A DNA stretch of 32,672 bases from an uncultured Agathobacter sp. GTDB lineage: Bacteria; Bacillota; Clostridia; Lachnospirales; Lachnospiraceae. The position numbers were made by a program, and so were the translations under genes. The DNA lies in the NCBI GenBank assembly GCA_944381555.1, contig CALWLL010000003.1, forward strand, positions 1 through 32,672. Reading direction: 5' to 3'. Each line of letters begins with the position of its first letter. Position 1 is the stretch's first letter. Below the pieces are notes generated by a model. That model saw only the letters and a list, made by a program, of their open reading frames with translations. It ran no database searches and was not told where the DNA came from. This document shows positions 8,736 to 17,455 of the stretch, piece after piece.

Positions 8736-9779
8736 CTATTTTGTTCCAAATGCGTAAACAGTCTTTGTTTCGTATGGCACATTCGCTTCTGTAATTGGAC
8801 GTACAAAGTTTGGTTCATTGATAGAATTTGGGAAATACTGTGTTTCTAAACAGAAGCCTTCATGCTTTACATGCTTATGCCCGTTTTTCCCAATCTGTCC
8901 CTCAATAAAATTGCCTGTGTAGAGCTGAATTCCGATACAATCCGTCCATACGTCCATGACAATACCGCTTTCCGGCGCGTATGCTTCTGCCACTTTTTCC
9001 ATACCGTCTGTTTCTTTATCTATCACGAAATTATGGTCATATCCGTTTCCGTAAATAAGCTGCTTATTGTCTGCATGAATATCACGTCCAATTGGTTTTG
9101 CCACCCTAAAGTCAAATGGTGTGCCTTCAACCGGCGCTTTTTCACCGGTTGGGATTGCTTTTGAGCTTTTGACCGGTGTATAGTTAGAGGCCTTAATCAT
9201 AAGCTCCTGACCTAAAACATCGCCGGATACGCAGCCGTTCAAATTAAAATAGGTATGATTTGTCATATTAAGCGTTGTCTTTTGGTCGCTTACTGCATAG
9301 TAAGAAATTGCCAGTTCATTGTTTTCTGTGATTTCGTATGTTACATCACAGGTTATGTTCCCAGGGAATCCCTGCTCCAAATGTCCTGCCTGATAAGTAA
9401 ACACAATCTTATTTGCCGTATGCTCTTTTACTTTCCAGACCTGTTTTGCCCATGTGGAAAATCCACTATGGAGATTATTTTCATTATCATTTTCATCCAG
9501 TTTATATACCGTACCGTCAATCTCGATTTTTGCATCGGAAATACGGTTTGCATATGGTCCTACCGTTGCTCCGAAATATGTAGTTTCCTTATTGTAAGAT
9601 TCCACATTGTCATATCCTAAGGATACGTCTACCATATTTCCATCACGGTCCGGTACAAGAAGATCTACAACTGCTGCACCGAAATCTGTTACTACAGCCT
9701 GCATTCCCTTTGTATTTTCAATTGTGTACTTACTTACTTCCATCCCCTTTTCTGTTGCGCCAAAATGCTGTTTGTCCAT
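8736..9779 (-). CDS. galM: Galactose mutarotase (aldose 1-epimerase)
   Basis: 347 aa. It interconverts alpha and beta anomers of galactose or glucose. Seen: the substrate-binding A-N-R-I region near 80, the conserved N-H-T-Y-F-N-L (His as general acid), the D-H-N-F-V-I region with its second His, and the C-terminal C-L-E-T-Q-Y-F-P-N-S containing the catalytic Glu. Length is standard. GGAGG lies 6 bases before the ATG. It is the first gene of an operon whose promoter is at 9832-9860. No other galactose genes are beside it, so it probably serves general hexose use. Confidence 0.93.
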   Translation of the reverse strand: MDKQHFGATEKGMEVSKYTIENTKGMQAVVTDFGAAVVDLLVPDRDGNMVDVSLGYDNVESYNKETTYFGATVGPYANRISDAKIEIDGTVYKLDENDNENNLHSGFSTWAKQVWKVKEHTANKIVFTYQAGHLEQGFPGNITCDVTYEITENNELAISYYAVSDQKTTLNMTNHTYFNLNGCVSGDVLGQELMIKASNYTPVKSSKAIPTGEKAPVEGTPFDFRVAKPIGRDIHADNKQLIYGNGYDHNFVIDKETDGMEKVAEAYAPESGIVMDVWTDCIGIQLYTGNFIEGQIGKNGHKHVKHEGFCLETQYFPNSINEPNFVRPITEANVPYETKTVYAFGTK

Positions 9780-9831
9780 ATATTCCTCCTTAAATTTACT
9801 CTTTTCAAAAGAAAATTTTTACTTATTGTTT

Positions 9832-9860
9832 ATTGTACTTCTTTTAATTTCATAATTCAA
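9832..9860 (-). promoter_or_regulatory. Sigma-A promoter of the galM-aroK operon
   Basis: Minus strand TTGAAT (9855-9860), 17-bp spacer, TACAAT (9832-9837, 5 of 6). The transcript would start near 9825 with a leader of about 45 bases. The gene order behind it (galM, dehydrogenase, DHH-HAD, aroE, aroK) has gaps of -11 to 47 bp up to the terminator at 4575-4634. Confidence 0.55.
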
Positions 9861-9991
9861 TATTCCATAGCATAATTTCACTTTGAAAATGGCCGGCGGA
9901 GGGTTAAGAAAACACTATATCCTGCCGAAGTAAATAGTATAAGAATATCGTTTAATATATATACTTCAAGTTTTAATACAAGGAGCAAGCA

Positions 9992-10567
9992 ATGGCAACT
10001 TCCAGTTCAATTATTCGTGCCGAGTCAAGTGCAGTAAATCTGACCTCTGACTTTTTTATGAAAAATTTCTATAGATATAACCGTAATGTGATAAAGGTAT
10101 CGGGACGTGAAGAATACTCTTCTACCGAATTATCCTATGAAGATTCCCGTGCCTTAAAACGCGCTGTGGCAAAGCTTGCTTCCTATGACTACACGGAAGA
10201 AGAAAACGGGGATAATATCGTAAACACCATTACTGCATTTGCAGAAGCCTATAACTACGCTTTGGAATCAAGCTCTCGTGAGGATTCCCTTACCTTCCGG
10301 CAGCACAAGCAGTTAAAAGCGCTTACCGAAAAATACGAAGACGACTTAGAGGATATTGGCATTACTATTGAAAAAGACGGAGCCTTAAAGATTAGTGAGA
10401 ATATTCTAAAGTCCTCCTCCTTTGAGGATGTAAGGAAGGTATTTTCGGAGGATTCCGAATATATAGAAGGCATTCGTAAAATTTCAAAACGTATGAATAA
10501 CAATGCCTATGACGAAGTCTACACCATGATGACCGGATGTGGAGGAAGATTAAATATTATGCTGTAA
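9992..10567 (+). CDS. Conserved hypothetical protein with FliD-C-like tail
   Basis: 191 aa, soluble, acidic, no signal peptide or membrane segment. Not recognised as a named family. The middle and C-terminal part is helical and charged. The segment L-E-D-I-G-I-T-I-E-K-D-G-A-L-K-I (about 119-134), then a helix and V-R-K-V-F, follows the pattern of the flagellar cap FliD C-terminus (L-G-I-T-x-x-x-x-G-x-L, then V-x-x-L-F). No flagellar genes lie nearby, so this may be an analogue or a reused domain. AAGGAG precedes the ATG. It is the only plus-strand gene between two minus-strand operons and ends in a bidirectional terminator. Confidence 0.75.
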   Translation: MATSSSIIRAESSAVNLTSDFFMKNFYRYNRNVIKVSGREEYSSTELSYEDSRALKRAVAKLASYDYTEEENGDNIVNTITAFAEAYNYALESSSREDSLTFRQHKQLKALTEKYEDDLEDIGITIEKDGALKISENILKSSSFEDVRKVFSEDSEYIEGIRKISKRMNNNAYDEVYTMMTGCGGRLNIML

Positions 10568-10571
10568 AAAA

Positions 10572-10613
10572 GAAACGTGTACTTCCATTTTCGAAATACA
10601 CGTTCTTTTTTTA
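10572..10613. terminator. Bidirectional intrinsic terminator
   Basis: Stem AACGTGTA (10574-10581) with TACACGTT (10597-10604). The plus strand continues CTTTTTTTA and the minus strand TTTCTTTTTT. It sits between the converging hypothetical gene and the alanyl-tRNA editing gene and overlaps the stop of the latter. Confidence 0.85.
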
Positions 10614-11795
10614 TTTCATCGCTTTCAATAACTTCATCAACTGCTCTTTGTCTGCATGAACAGTTCCCTGTACCATCTGCGCACTTCCACCGCCTTTTGC
10701 GCCAAGTTCTGTCCGCATCTTGGCGGCGACGTCACGGCAGTCTGCGTTTTTGCTTCCGATGATGTAGTTGTATCCTTCCTCATCATTTCCTGCAAATACT
10801 CCGCATATACCGCTGTGCTTTTCCATCAGCATATTCACTGCATTCCTCATAACCTGCGTGTCAAGGTCGGTTTCAAACAGCAGGACATTCGTCTGGTCTT
10901 TCGGAATATTTTCTATTTTGCTTTCCATAATAATCCTGTTTGCATTCATAAGCCGGCTCTTAAGTGACTGCTTTTCTGCCTTCAGCTTTGATACGTTCTC
11001 TGCCAGTAATTCCTGATTTGTTGTAAGAATACCCGACAATTCCGAAATGATTTCTGCTTTTTTGCGATATTCTTCCAACGCACGGAATCCGCAAAGAAAA
11101 CTTATGCGAACACCGCCTTTGTAATTCTGAACGCTTTGTATCTTAAAAATCCCGATTTCTCCGGTGCGATGCACATGGGGAGCGCAGCAGGCACACACAT
11201 CATACCCCTCTATCCCTACAATACGGACAGGCCCATCAATCTCTATCTTGCTTCGATATTCAAGCCTTTTAAGTTCTTCTTTTGACGGGTACCCTGTCTT
11301 AATTTCTACATTGGCAGCAATTGCTTCGTTAATCGCCCATTCCATCTCTTCTAGCTGCTCTTTCATAAAAACTCCGTCAAAATCCATCGTTACAATCTGA
11401 TCACTCAGATGAAATCCCACGTTGCGGTAGCCAAACCGCTTGTAAGCAAGACCGGAAAACAGATGCTCGCCGCTATGCTGCTGCATATTATAAAAACGAT
11501 GCCGCCAGTCGATTTCTCCTTTTACCAGCCTGCCTTCTTCCAGCGGTTCTGGCAGAAAATGCGAAATTATGCCATTTCTAATCTGTACATCAAAGACAGG
11601 TATGCCTCCTAATGTTCCTCTGTCAGGCGTCTGACCACCTTCTTCCGGGAAGAAAAGCGTCTGGTTTAAGACCACTTCATAAACCATCCCTGTCTGGCCG
11701 CTTGCATTTACAGACTCCTGTTTCACACAGGATACTACCTTTGCCTCAAATTCGGTTTCATATGCATCTATATCATAAAGTTTTATTGTTTCCAT
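10611..11795 (-). CDS. AlaX-type alanyl-tRNA editing protein with DHHA1 domain
   Basis: 394 aa. It corresponds to the editing and C-terminal parts of alanyl-tRNA synthetase without the aminoacylation core, i.e. a free-standing trans-editor that removes Ser or Gly from mischarged tRNA-Ala. Seen: F-P-E-E-G-G-Q (49-55), zinc motif H-S-G-E-H (His107, His111), second zinc pair in C-C-A-P-H (Cys203, His207), a coiled-coil stretch (about 240-290), and a DHHA1 domain ending in G-G-G-S-A-Q-M-V-Q-G. The long form with DHHA1 is the AlaX-L class. It appears monocistronic. Confidence in the family is high; tRNA specificity is inferred from the family. Confidence 0.9.
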   Translation of the reverse strand: METIKLYDIDAYETEFEAKVVSCVKQESVNASGQTGMVYEVVLNQTLFFPEEGGQTPDRGTLGGIPVFDVQIRNGIISHFLPEPLEEGRLVKGEIDWRHRFYNMQQHSGEHLFSGLAYKRFGYRNVGFHLSDQIVTMDFDGVFMKEQLEEMEWAINEAIAANVEIKTGYPSKEELKRLEYRSKIEIDGPVRIVGIEGYDVCACCAPHVHRTGEIGIFKIQSVQNYKGGVRISFLCGFRALEEYRKKAEIISELSGILTTNQELLAENVSKLKAEKQSLKSRLMNANRIIMESKIENIPKDQTNVLLFETDLDTQVMRNAVNMLMEKHSGICGVFAGNDEEGYNYIIGSKNADCRDVAAKMRTELGAKGGGSAQMVQGTVHADKEQLMKLLKAMK

Positions 11796-11962
11796 TTTTG
11801 CCCTTTCAATACCAAGTTCTTAAATATATTTCAAAATATAATAATTCTTCAGAATTCTTTCATCTATCTTTAATAAATCTTAAGCTGTATTTCCTTCCAT
11901 TATGTGGTAGACTTTTTCTATAAGCATGATTACATAACTAAAAAATATAACAGGAGAAACTT

Positions 11963-12637
11963 ATGAAAAAATACCGCTATCTTATCTTGGCATTTTCTAT
12001 ATTATTCATGATAGGGCTTACAGTTTTATTGGGAAGACCTATTTTAGAGTATATGAGCGACCCTGCCGCAGTTACCTTGCGTCTGCAAAACCTAGGCGTA
12101 TGGGGACCTGTCGTTTTCATGCTTCTTAATATCGTTCAGGTACTTCTGGCATTTATCCCCGGCGGCCCTTTTGAAGTAGCTGCCGGAGCGCTTTGGGGCC
12201 CTGTATGGGGAACCCTCATATGTGACATCGCCATGAGCACAGGCGGTGTGATTACGTTTTTATTTGTGAGAAAATTCGGAATCAGATTCGTCGAATTGTT
12301 TACTACCAGAGAAAAAATCCAATCCGTTAAGTTTTTAAAAGCGAACCGGAAATCCACTTCTCTTTTGTTTTTGTTTTTCCTTCTGCCCGGAACTCCGAAG
12401 GATTTGATGTGCTATGTCGTTGGTCTTTCTGACATTAAACTTAGCACATGGATTTTTATCAACTTAGTCGGACGCTTGCCGGCAATTCTTCTGTCCGCAT
12501 TGGGCGGAAATGCTTTTAGCAAAAAAAATTACGGTATCTTTATTGCTGTTTTTGTATTTATTATTATATTGTATTTTCTTGGAACCTTTTTATATAAAAA
12601 ATTTAATAAAGAAGAAGAAACCATAAAAGAATCTTAA
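11963..12637 (+). CDS. TVP38/TMEM64 (DedA-like, VTT domain) membrane protein
   Basis: 224 aa integral membrane protein. The N-terminal helix (about 4-25) is followed by the VTT domain: re-entrant region F-I-P-G-G-P-F-E-V-A-A-G-A-L-W-G, then G-G-V-I-T-F-L-F-V-R-K-F-G, and F-L-L-P-G-T-P-K-D. Two more helices follow, with a Lys/Glu-rich tail. Family members act in lipid scrambling or carrier-lipid recycling in the inner leaflet; the exact role here is unknown. AGGAG lies 8 bases upstream of the ATG. It converges on the small Cys-rich gene, with 16 bp between and no clear hairpin. Confidence 0.88.
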   Translation: MKKYRYLILAFSILFMIGLTVLLGRPILEYMSDPAAVTLRLQNLGVWGPVVFMLLNIVQVLLAFIPGGPFEVAAGALWGPVWGTLICDIAMSTGGVITFLFVRKFGIRFVELFTTREKIQSVKFLKANRKSTSLLFLFFLLPGTPKDLMCYVVGLSDIKLSTWIFINLVGRLPAILLSALGGNAFSKKNYGIFIAVFVFIIILYFLGTFLYKKFNKEEETIKES

Positions 12638-12653
12638 ATCTGTAAACTAGCTC

Positions 12654-12890
12654 CTACTGCACGAGAAATTTTAGAATTATATCATAATTCTCCGGCTGAT
12701 GCGGGAACGTGCAGTTTGAGCAGTCCTTAATCTTTTTTCCGTTTACTTCTATATACTCCGGATTTCCCGGACAATGCTCCATGTTATTTAAGGGACAATA
12801 GCAGAATAAACAGTTAAAATCCTTTAATCCCTTATGACAAGGAAAATACTCACATTCTCTGTTTTCAAAAAATCGGCTGGAATTCTTCAT
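12654..12890 (-). CDS. Cysteine-rich small domain protein
   Basis: 78 aa with 9 Cys and several His. The order C-E-Y-F-P-C-H, C-L-F-C-Y-C-P, C-P-G-N and D-C-S-N-C-T-F-P-H matches the cysteine-rich small domain family (PF04071), a presumed metal-binding module of unknown function sometimes seen near cobalamin or tRNA-modification genes. It follows the HAD gene by 10 bp and is probably the last gene of that transcript. The ribosome site (AGGT) is weak, suggesting coupled translation. Confidence 0.82.
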   Translation of the reverse strand: MKNSSRFFENRECEYFPCHKGLKDFNCLFCYCPLNNMEHCPGNPEYIEVNGKKIKDCSNCTFPHQPENYDIILKFLVQ

Positions 12891-12900
12891 AATCTTATAC

Positions 12901-13617
12901 CTATATGAGATTTAACCCGGACAGATAGTTTGTTAATTCATCAAATCCGCCATTCGGATAAACCGAAATATCTGTATCGTTTTTATTGATAAGGCAATCT
13001 GTAAGCAAAAATACCTTCATCCCCAGTTCTTTTGTAACCATATCTTCACTAACGTCATTGCCTACCATAAGACATTCCTCCGCTGTAACACCAAGACGGT
13101 CTGTAATTGCCTTATAATACGCAAGGTTTGGTTTGCAAAAACGGCTGTTTTCATAAGTCGTATACAGTTCAAAGTCACTCGGCAAAAGCCCTGCCCACCG
13201 AATACGGCTTTCGGTTGCAATGGAAGGGAATAACGGATTGGTTGCCAATGCCACTCTCGTTTTTGCTTTCTGCAAAGCATGAACCACATCTGCTGCCTGT
13301 GGTGCAAATCCGCATACTTCTTTTACCTTCTGAAAATCTGTGCGGTAGAACGCTTCAAAGTGAGGCTCGTCTTTGCGCACCTGTTCCCCAAATATATCTG
13401 TAAATGCTTTCCAAAAAACTTCTTCATTGGTGGCGCTTCCATCATTTTGAATCATGGATTCCGTACCCATCCAGACGCCTTTCATCAACATTTCCGAATT
13501 ATAACCCAAAGGTGCCATCTTTGCCGCAAGACCTTTAAAATATGCCTTTATAAATATTTCCTGCTCCATTGGAAGCAAGGTTCCGTCTAAATCGAATAAA
13601 ACTGCTTTGACACTCAT
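12901..13617 (-). CDS. HAD-family hydrolase
   Basis: 238 aa. HAD phosphatase with motif I D-L-D-G-T (Asp9, Asp11), a helical cap (about 15-110), motif II A-T-N-P, the motif III Lys in C-K-P-N, and motif IV V-G-N-D-V-S-E-D-M. It hydrolyses small phosphate esters; the substrate cannot be read. Note V-G-N-D in place of the more common V-G-D-S. It is unrelated in detail to the HAD half of the fusion at 6079-7764. It lies 17 bp after the YuiD-like gene and 10 bp before the Cys-rich gene, so the three form one unit. Confidence 0.87.
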   Translation of the reverse strand: MSVKAVLFDLDGTLLPMEQEIFIKAYFKGLAAKMAPLGYNSEMLMKGVWMGTESMIQNDGSATNEEVFWKAFTDIFGEQVRKDEPHFEAFYRTDFQKVKEVCGFAPQAADVVHALQKAKTRVALATNPLFPSIATESRIRWAGLLPSDFELYTTYENSRFCKPNLAYYKAITDRLGVTAEECLMVGNDVSEDMVTKELGMKVFLLTDCLINKNDTDISVYPNGGFDELTNYLSGLNLI

Positions 13618-13634
13618 TCAAATTCACTCCATAC

Positions 13635-14099
13635 CTACACAAATAAAAGAAAGTACATAACCGCAGCATTCAGTACGCCGATAATAATCCCTGCTCCCAC
13701 CTGATACGGTGTATGTCCTACAAATTCTTTTAACTTCACCTCTGCCACATCATCTGTAAAAATAATATCCAGACTTCTTATTATTTCATTTAGCACAACC
13801 GCCTGTTTTCCTGCTTCTCTGCGAACTCCCATTGCATCATGGCATACGATGACCGCAAGTATTGCTGTCACTGCAAACTGAAAACTGCCTGGACCATATA
13901 CAAGCGCTGACAGCGCTGCCATAGAACTGACCGTCGCCGAATGGCCGCTTGGCATACCGCCATCTCCAAACAGACGCATAATATCAAATTGTTTATATAC
14001 CCACCAATGAATAAATACCTTTAACACCTGCGCCACCGCCCATGAGGATACCGCTATAAGCAGCAGATTGTTTCCAGCCAAATCTCTTAACCAATTCAT
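13635..14099 (-). CDS. Divergent PAP2-family membrane protein (YuiD-like)
   Basis: 154 aa with four hydrophobic segments. The phosphatase-like core reads G-D-G-G-M-P-S-G-H-S-A (about 46-56), then H-D-A-M-G-V-R-R-E-A-G-K-Q and the C-terminal G-H-T-P-Y-Q-V. This is the divergent PAP2/DUF212 family (Bacillus YuiD), related to vanadium haloperoxidase/acid phosphatases. It is probably a membrane phosphatase acting on lipid phosphates, which is inference. GGGAG precedes the ATG. A hairpin at 14162-14190 separates it from the lipoprotein gene upstream. Confidence 0.88.
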   Translation of the reverse strand: MNWLRDLAGNNLLLIAVSSWAVAQVLKVFIHWWVYKQFDIMRLFGDGGMPSGHSATVSSMAALSALVYGPGSFQFAVTAILAVIVCHDAMGVRREAGKQAVVLNEIIRSLDIIFTDDVAEVKLKEFVGHTPYQVGAGIIIGVLNAAVMYFLLFV

Positions 14100-14161
14100 A
14101 TTCTATCTCCCACTAATAATAGAATCTAATAAGAGTTATCTCTTAAATCCTGAAAATGACA

Positions 14162-14190
14162 CGGGGGAGCAGAAATCTCTACTCCCTCGA
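14162..14190 (-). terminator. Possible weak terminator after the Dlt-like operon
   Basis: A GC-rich stem of about 12 bp (CGAGGGAGTAGA with TCTGCTCCCCCG on the minus strand, one mismatch and one wobble) lies 14 bp after the lipoprotein stop. The tail (TGTCATTTTC) is poor in T, so ending may be partial and the YuiD-HAD-Cys genes may receive read-through. Confidence 0.4.
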
Positions 14191-14203
14191 AACACAATAC
14201 CTG

Positions 14204-14740
14204 TTACTCTACAACTGCATTATATACAATACTTGTTACAACTTTGTCTGCATACCCGAAGTTTAGGGTGCTTGTACCTTTTTCATATACAAGTGCTGTT
14301 CCTGTATCCTCTGCCGGTTCTCCGTATTTTGCTTTTACGTCGTCAACAGAAGAACCAATATAGATACCTTCCTTTGTCTGTACGGTATCATCTTTTAATT
14401 CAATGGTGTATACATAATCCACATCACTGTCAGGATATGTGTTAATGACAACACTTCCATATGTGTATACCTTATCTTTTCCCTGAAATGCACAGGATTC
14501 CGATTCAAAATACTTCGTTGGTTCACCTAATGCCGTTGTAATCGGTTCCATCTTTGCATTTGGAACAATGTCTGTTCCGTTATAGGTAAATACAAAACCA
14601 TCGGCTTTTACATTGTTTGCAGACCCCTGCTGGGTGCTTTTTCCTTCACCTGTTTCATTTGTGTTGCCTGAGTTTCCACAGCCTACACATAAAGCCGCTG
14701 TCAAAACTGCTGCACATAATAAAAACGCTATTCTTCTCAT
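14204..14740 (-). CDS. Lipoprotein, last gene of the Dlt-like operon
   Basis: 178 aa. A signal peptide (M-R-R-I-A-F then a hydrophobic core) ends in lipobox L-C-V-G-C, so the mature protein is lipid-anchored outside. A Ser/Thr/Gly/Asn linker is followed by two related halves, each with L/V-x-x-x-x-G-E-P: I-T-T-A-L-G-E-P-T and D-V-K-A-K-Y-G-E-P-A. Such G-E-P repeats are seen in BamE/SmpA-like and similar binding folds. I chose ATG 14740 because GAAGGAG lies 10 bases upstream; ATG 14773 has no site. It follows the SGNH gene by 38 bp and may dock the acyl-transfer complex or its polymer; that is inference. Confidence 0.8.
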   Translation of the reverse strand: MRRIAFLLCAAVLTAALCVGCGNSGNTNETGEGKSTQQGSANNVKADGFVFTYNGTDIVPNAKMEPITTALGEPTKYFESESCAFQGKDKVYTYGSVVINTYPDSDVDYVYTIELKDDTVQTKEGIYIGSSVDDVKAKYGEPAEDTGTALVYEKGTSTLNFGYADKVVTSIVYNAVVE

Positions 14741-14778
14741 ATCAATTGCTCTCCTTCTCTCATTTTTCATCATTAAAT

Positions 14779-15852
14779 CTACTGAATGGCATTTGCGCCA
14801 AAACTCTTTAGTTCACCATAAGTTTCCAGTTCATAATACTGCTGCTCCTTCATGGCATTATAGAAGTCCACTTTCTCCTGCCAGATTGCAGCATATTTTT
14901 CGTTGCTGCGGTAATCCGTCAAATCATAATTTTCTGTTAACCACGCACCGAAATAGTCCGCCATCTTCTCTGCCCCGCTGGTGTTTAAATGAAGACCGGC
15001 ATCATAGGTATCCTTGGACATATCAAGACCTATTTCATCCTGAAGCGGAATATAATTAATATACTCCACATCGTTCTTTTTTGCAAACTCTGCCACCTGA
15101 ATATCCCATTCATCGTACCAGTGCGGAAATTCGGTCGGCGCTTTTATAAGCACAAGCTCAATTCCCTTTTCCTTGCACAAATCCACCATCTTTTGCATAT
15201 AGCTCATGGCTTTTTCCCCAAGTGTGTAATCCGCAAGCGGCGTCGGATCCGGAAATTCTCCCTGTGGCTTTACGTCCACGCGCATATAGTAACCATTGTG
15301 CGTTACCAAATCCTTAGAGAAAATATGCCGGAAATCATCCTCCGTCAGTTCTGACCATCTGGAGTGATAGCGAAGCAATGGGAACACATAATCAATGAAA
15401 TTCTCATCCTCCATCATAGATGCACGGATATTATCAACCTTTGACTGTGACCATCTCATACCATCAATGGACATGCGGTTATAGGCTTCACTCTGCGGTT
15501 CATCGTATTTTAAAGCCAATACATTAAATACGACAACCTTTGGCGTCTCATAACGAAGTGCATCCTCTAACAGATAATAGGAATTCCAGACAAGCTGCTG
15601 GGCGCTGCCCCGGATATAGCTTGTGATTCCGTAGTTTTCCCACAATGTGATTGTAGAAAAGTTCTCATAGACCTCGCAGTCGCCAATGAACAACACTTCA
15701 TGGTCTGACTCATCTTTATAATATTCCTCAATCATAGAACCTTCTACGATTCCTGTCTGATATTTTGGAACAAGCAACCTCTGTAATAACCACAGACATC
15801 CTATCGTCAATGCAACGACTAAGAGGCCCGCGATAAATCTTTTCCTTTTCAT
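14779..15852 (-). CDS. DltD-like SGNH-fold protein with Cys in place of the nucleophilic Ser
   Basis: 357 aa. One N-terminal helix (about 5-27) anchors an extracellular domain. Block I reads L-F-I-G-D-C-E-V-Y (54-62) where SGNH/GDSL enzymes have G-D-S: the codon is TGC, Cys59. The Asp/His end is D-A-G-L-H-L-N (284-290). The order behind the carrier protein and MBOAT genes matches DltD/AlgX-type partners that receive or hand on the acyl group outside the membrane. AGGAGG precedes the ATG, and the gap to the MBOAT gene is 8 bp. A Cys could form a thioester intermediate, or the protein may be a non-hydrolytic acyl acceptor; sequence cannot decide. Confidence 0.82.
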   Translation of the reverse strand: MKRKRFIAGLLVVALTIGCLWLLQRLLVPKYQTGIVEGSMIEEYYKDESDHEVLFIGDCEVYENFSTITLWENYGITSYIRGSAQQLVWNSYYLLEDALRYETPKVVVFNVLALKYDEPQSEAYNRMSIDGMRWSQSKVDNIRASMMEDENFIDYVFPLLRYHSRWSELTEDDFRHIFSKDLVTHNGYYMRVDVKPQGEFPDPTPLADYTLGEKAMSYMQKMVDLCKEKGIELVLIKAPTEFPHWYDEWDIQVAEFAKKNDVEYINYIPLQDEIGLDMSKDTYDAGLHLNTSGAEKMADYFGAWLTENYDLTDYRSNEKYAAIWQEKVDFYNAMKEQQYYELETYGELKSFGANAIQ

Positions 15853-15860
15853 AGCACCTC

Positions 15861-17447
15861 CTAGAATTGATTATAGATAAACTGTGATGAATCGTAACCG
15901 ACGCCGTATGCGCCAAATACGATAATTACAAGAAACAGTGCTGCCATCATGCCGTAATATACGAAAGGTGGTTTCTGGTACAGTGCCTCTCGCAGGCTTC
16001 CGGCACGAGCCTTATATATACTGGTTCCCAGCACAATGATAAGTCCGGCAAGAAGGACGAGATAATCTGCACCGCTTAACCCGATATCCATCAGTGCCCC
16101 ACTCGTAAATGCTGAAAAATCCCACTGGGTAAACATACTGCCCACCATTTTAAAAGTCAATGGAACATCACGGTAGCAGTCAAACATACGAATTGCACTC
16201 ATCAGTAAAACCGTTCGAATAATCTGGAACACCTCATATGGCATTTTTCCTCTTACTTTGAAGCGCTCATGGAATCTCGCATAGAGAGGCTCTAATTCCT
16301 GCGATATCATAATAACCACAAAGTTCATAAGACCCCATACAATAAAGTTCCATGCCGCTCCATGCCAGATACCTGTCGTTAGCCACACTGCAAAACTGGA
16401 TAAATATACGGGTACGCGTTTACCGATAACTTCTCCAAGGTGCGCTCTCGACCATTTGGAAAGCTTTAACATTGGACCACATACGGAAATCGGATAGAAT
16501 ATGTAGTCTGTAAACCAGGTTCCCATTGTAATATGCCAGCGATTCCAATATTCTTTTATATTTTTTGAAAAATACGGCAGGTTAAAGTTCTCTGCCAGAC
16601 GGATTCCCATCGTTTCTGCTATACCGATTGTAATATCGATACCGCCGGTAAAATCGCAGTATAACTCAAAGGCATAAAAAAGCATTGCAACAAATACAAA
16701 CGCACCGGAATATTCATCCGGGTTTTGTACCAGTTCCGTTACTGCCGGCAGCATTCTGTCTGCAATTACCAGCTTCTTGAAATAGCCCCACAGGATTCTG
16801 CCAAGACCAAAACTTACCGTCTTACCGTCAAACTTATGCTCTGCAAACAGCGTTGGAGCCAAATCTCCATACCGACTGATAGGTCCTTGTACCAACTGCG
16901 GGAAAAAGGACACAAACAGTGCAAGTTTAAACGGATTTTTCTGTGCCTCCTGCTTTCCGCGATATACATCAATGACATATCCCATTGTCTGGAAAGTGTA
17001 GAATGAGATGCCCATTGGGACTATCATATCTACTAACTGCAAAGGCCCTCCGCCTGCAAACAGATTATTGATATTGGTAATTACGAAGTTCGTATACTTC
17101 GTTACAGACAGGATTCCGATATTTAAAAACAAACAAAGCAAAAGCCATCTCCACTTTCCGGCCTTCATTTTTGCTTTATATGCTTTCTTTTCATCTTTGG
17201 AAAGTTCTGCCTTGTGTTCTGCAATATATGCAGACATCTCTGCATTGATATTTTCCATCTTGATACTGACAAGATAAGCAGATATTGTCGTTACCAGAAT
17301 AAACAGAAGATACATTGGATCTGCAAGAAAGTAGAACACATAGCTAAATACTAATAGCAGCGGCCACTGGAATTTCTTGGGAACTATATAATAGCCCACC
17401 AGCACCAGCACCAGAAATGCTATAAATTCATATGAAGTAAAAAGCAT
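15861..17447 (-). CDS. MBOAT acyltransferase (DltB/AlgI-like)
   Basis: 528 aa polytopic membrane protein with about 11 hydrophobic segments. Conserved MBOAT features: P-M-G-I-S-F-Y-T-F-Q (144-153), F-F-P-Q-L-V-Q-G-P-I (181-190), E-Y-W-N-R-W-H (299-305) and the catalytic G-I-W-H-G-A-A-W (His362). Such proteins move an acyl or aminoacyl group from an intracellular carrier through the membrane to an extracellular polymer. The last six residues are F-I-Y-N-Q-F, an F-x-Y-x-x-F motif like the one reported for DltX and MBOAT partners. Flanked by the carrier-protein gene (8-bp gap) and the SGNH gene. The acyl donor is probably the aminoacyl carrier protein. Confidence 0.9.
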   Translation of the reverse strand: MLFTSYEFIAFLVLVLVGYYIVPKKFQWPLLLVFSYVFYFLADPMYLLFILVTTISAYLVSIKMENINAEMSAYIAEHKAELSKDEKKAYKAKMKAGKWRWLLLCLFLNIGILSVTKYTNFVITNINNLFAGGGPLQLVDMIVPMGISFYTFQTMGYVIDVYRGKQEAQKNPFKLALFVSFFPQLVQGPISRYGDLAPTLFAEHKFDGKTVSFGLGRILWGYFKKLVIADRMLPAVTELVQNPDEYSGAFVFVAMLFYAFELYCDFTGGIDITIGIAETMGIRLAENFNLPYFSKNIKEYWNRWHITMGTWFTDYIFYPISVCGPMLKLSKWSRAHLGEVIGKRVPVYLSSFAVWLTTGIWHGAAWNFIVWGLMNFVVIMISQELEPLYARFHERFKVRGKMPYEVFQIIRTVLLMSAIRMFDCYRDVPLTFKMVGSMFTQWDFSAFTSGALMDIGLSGADYLVLLAGLIIVLGTSIYKARAGSLREALYQKPPFVYYGMMAALFLVIIVFGAYGVGYDSSQFIYNQF

Positions 17448-17455
17448 AGTATCTC

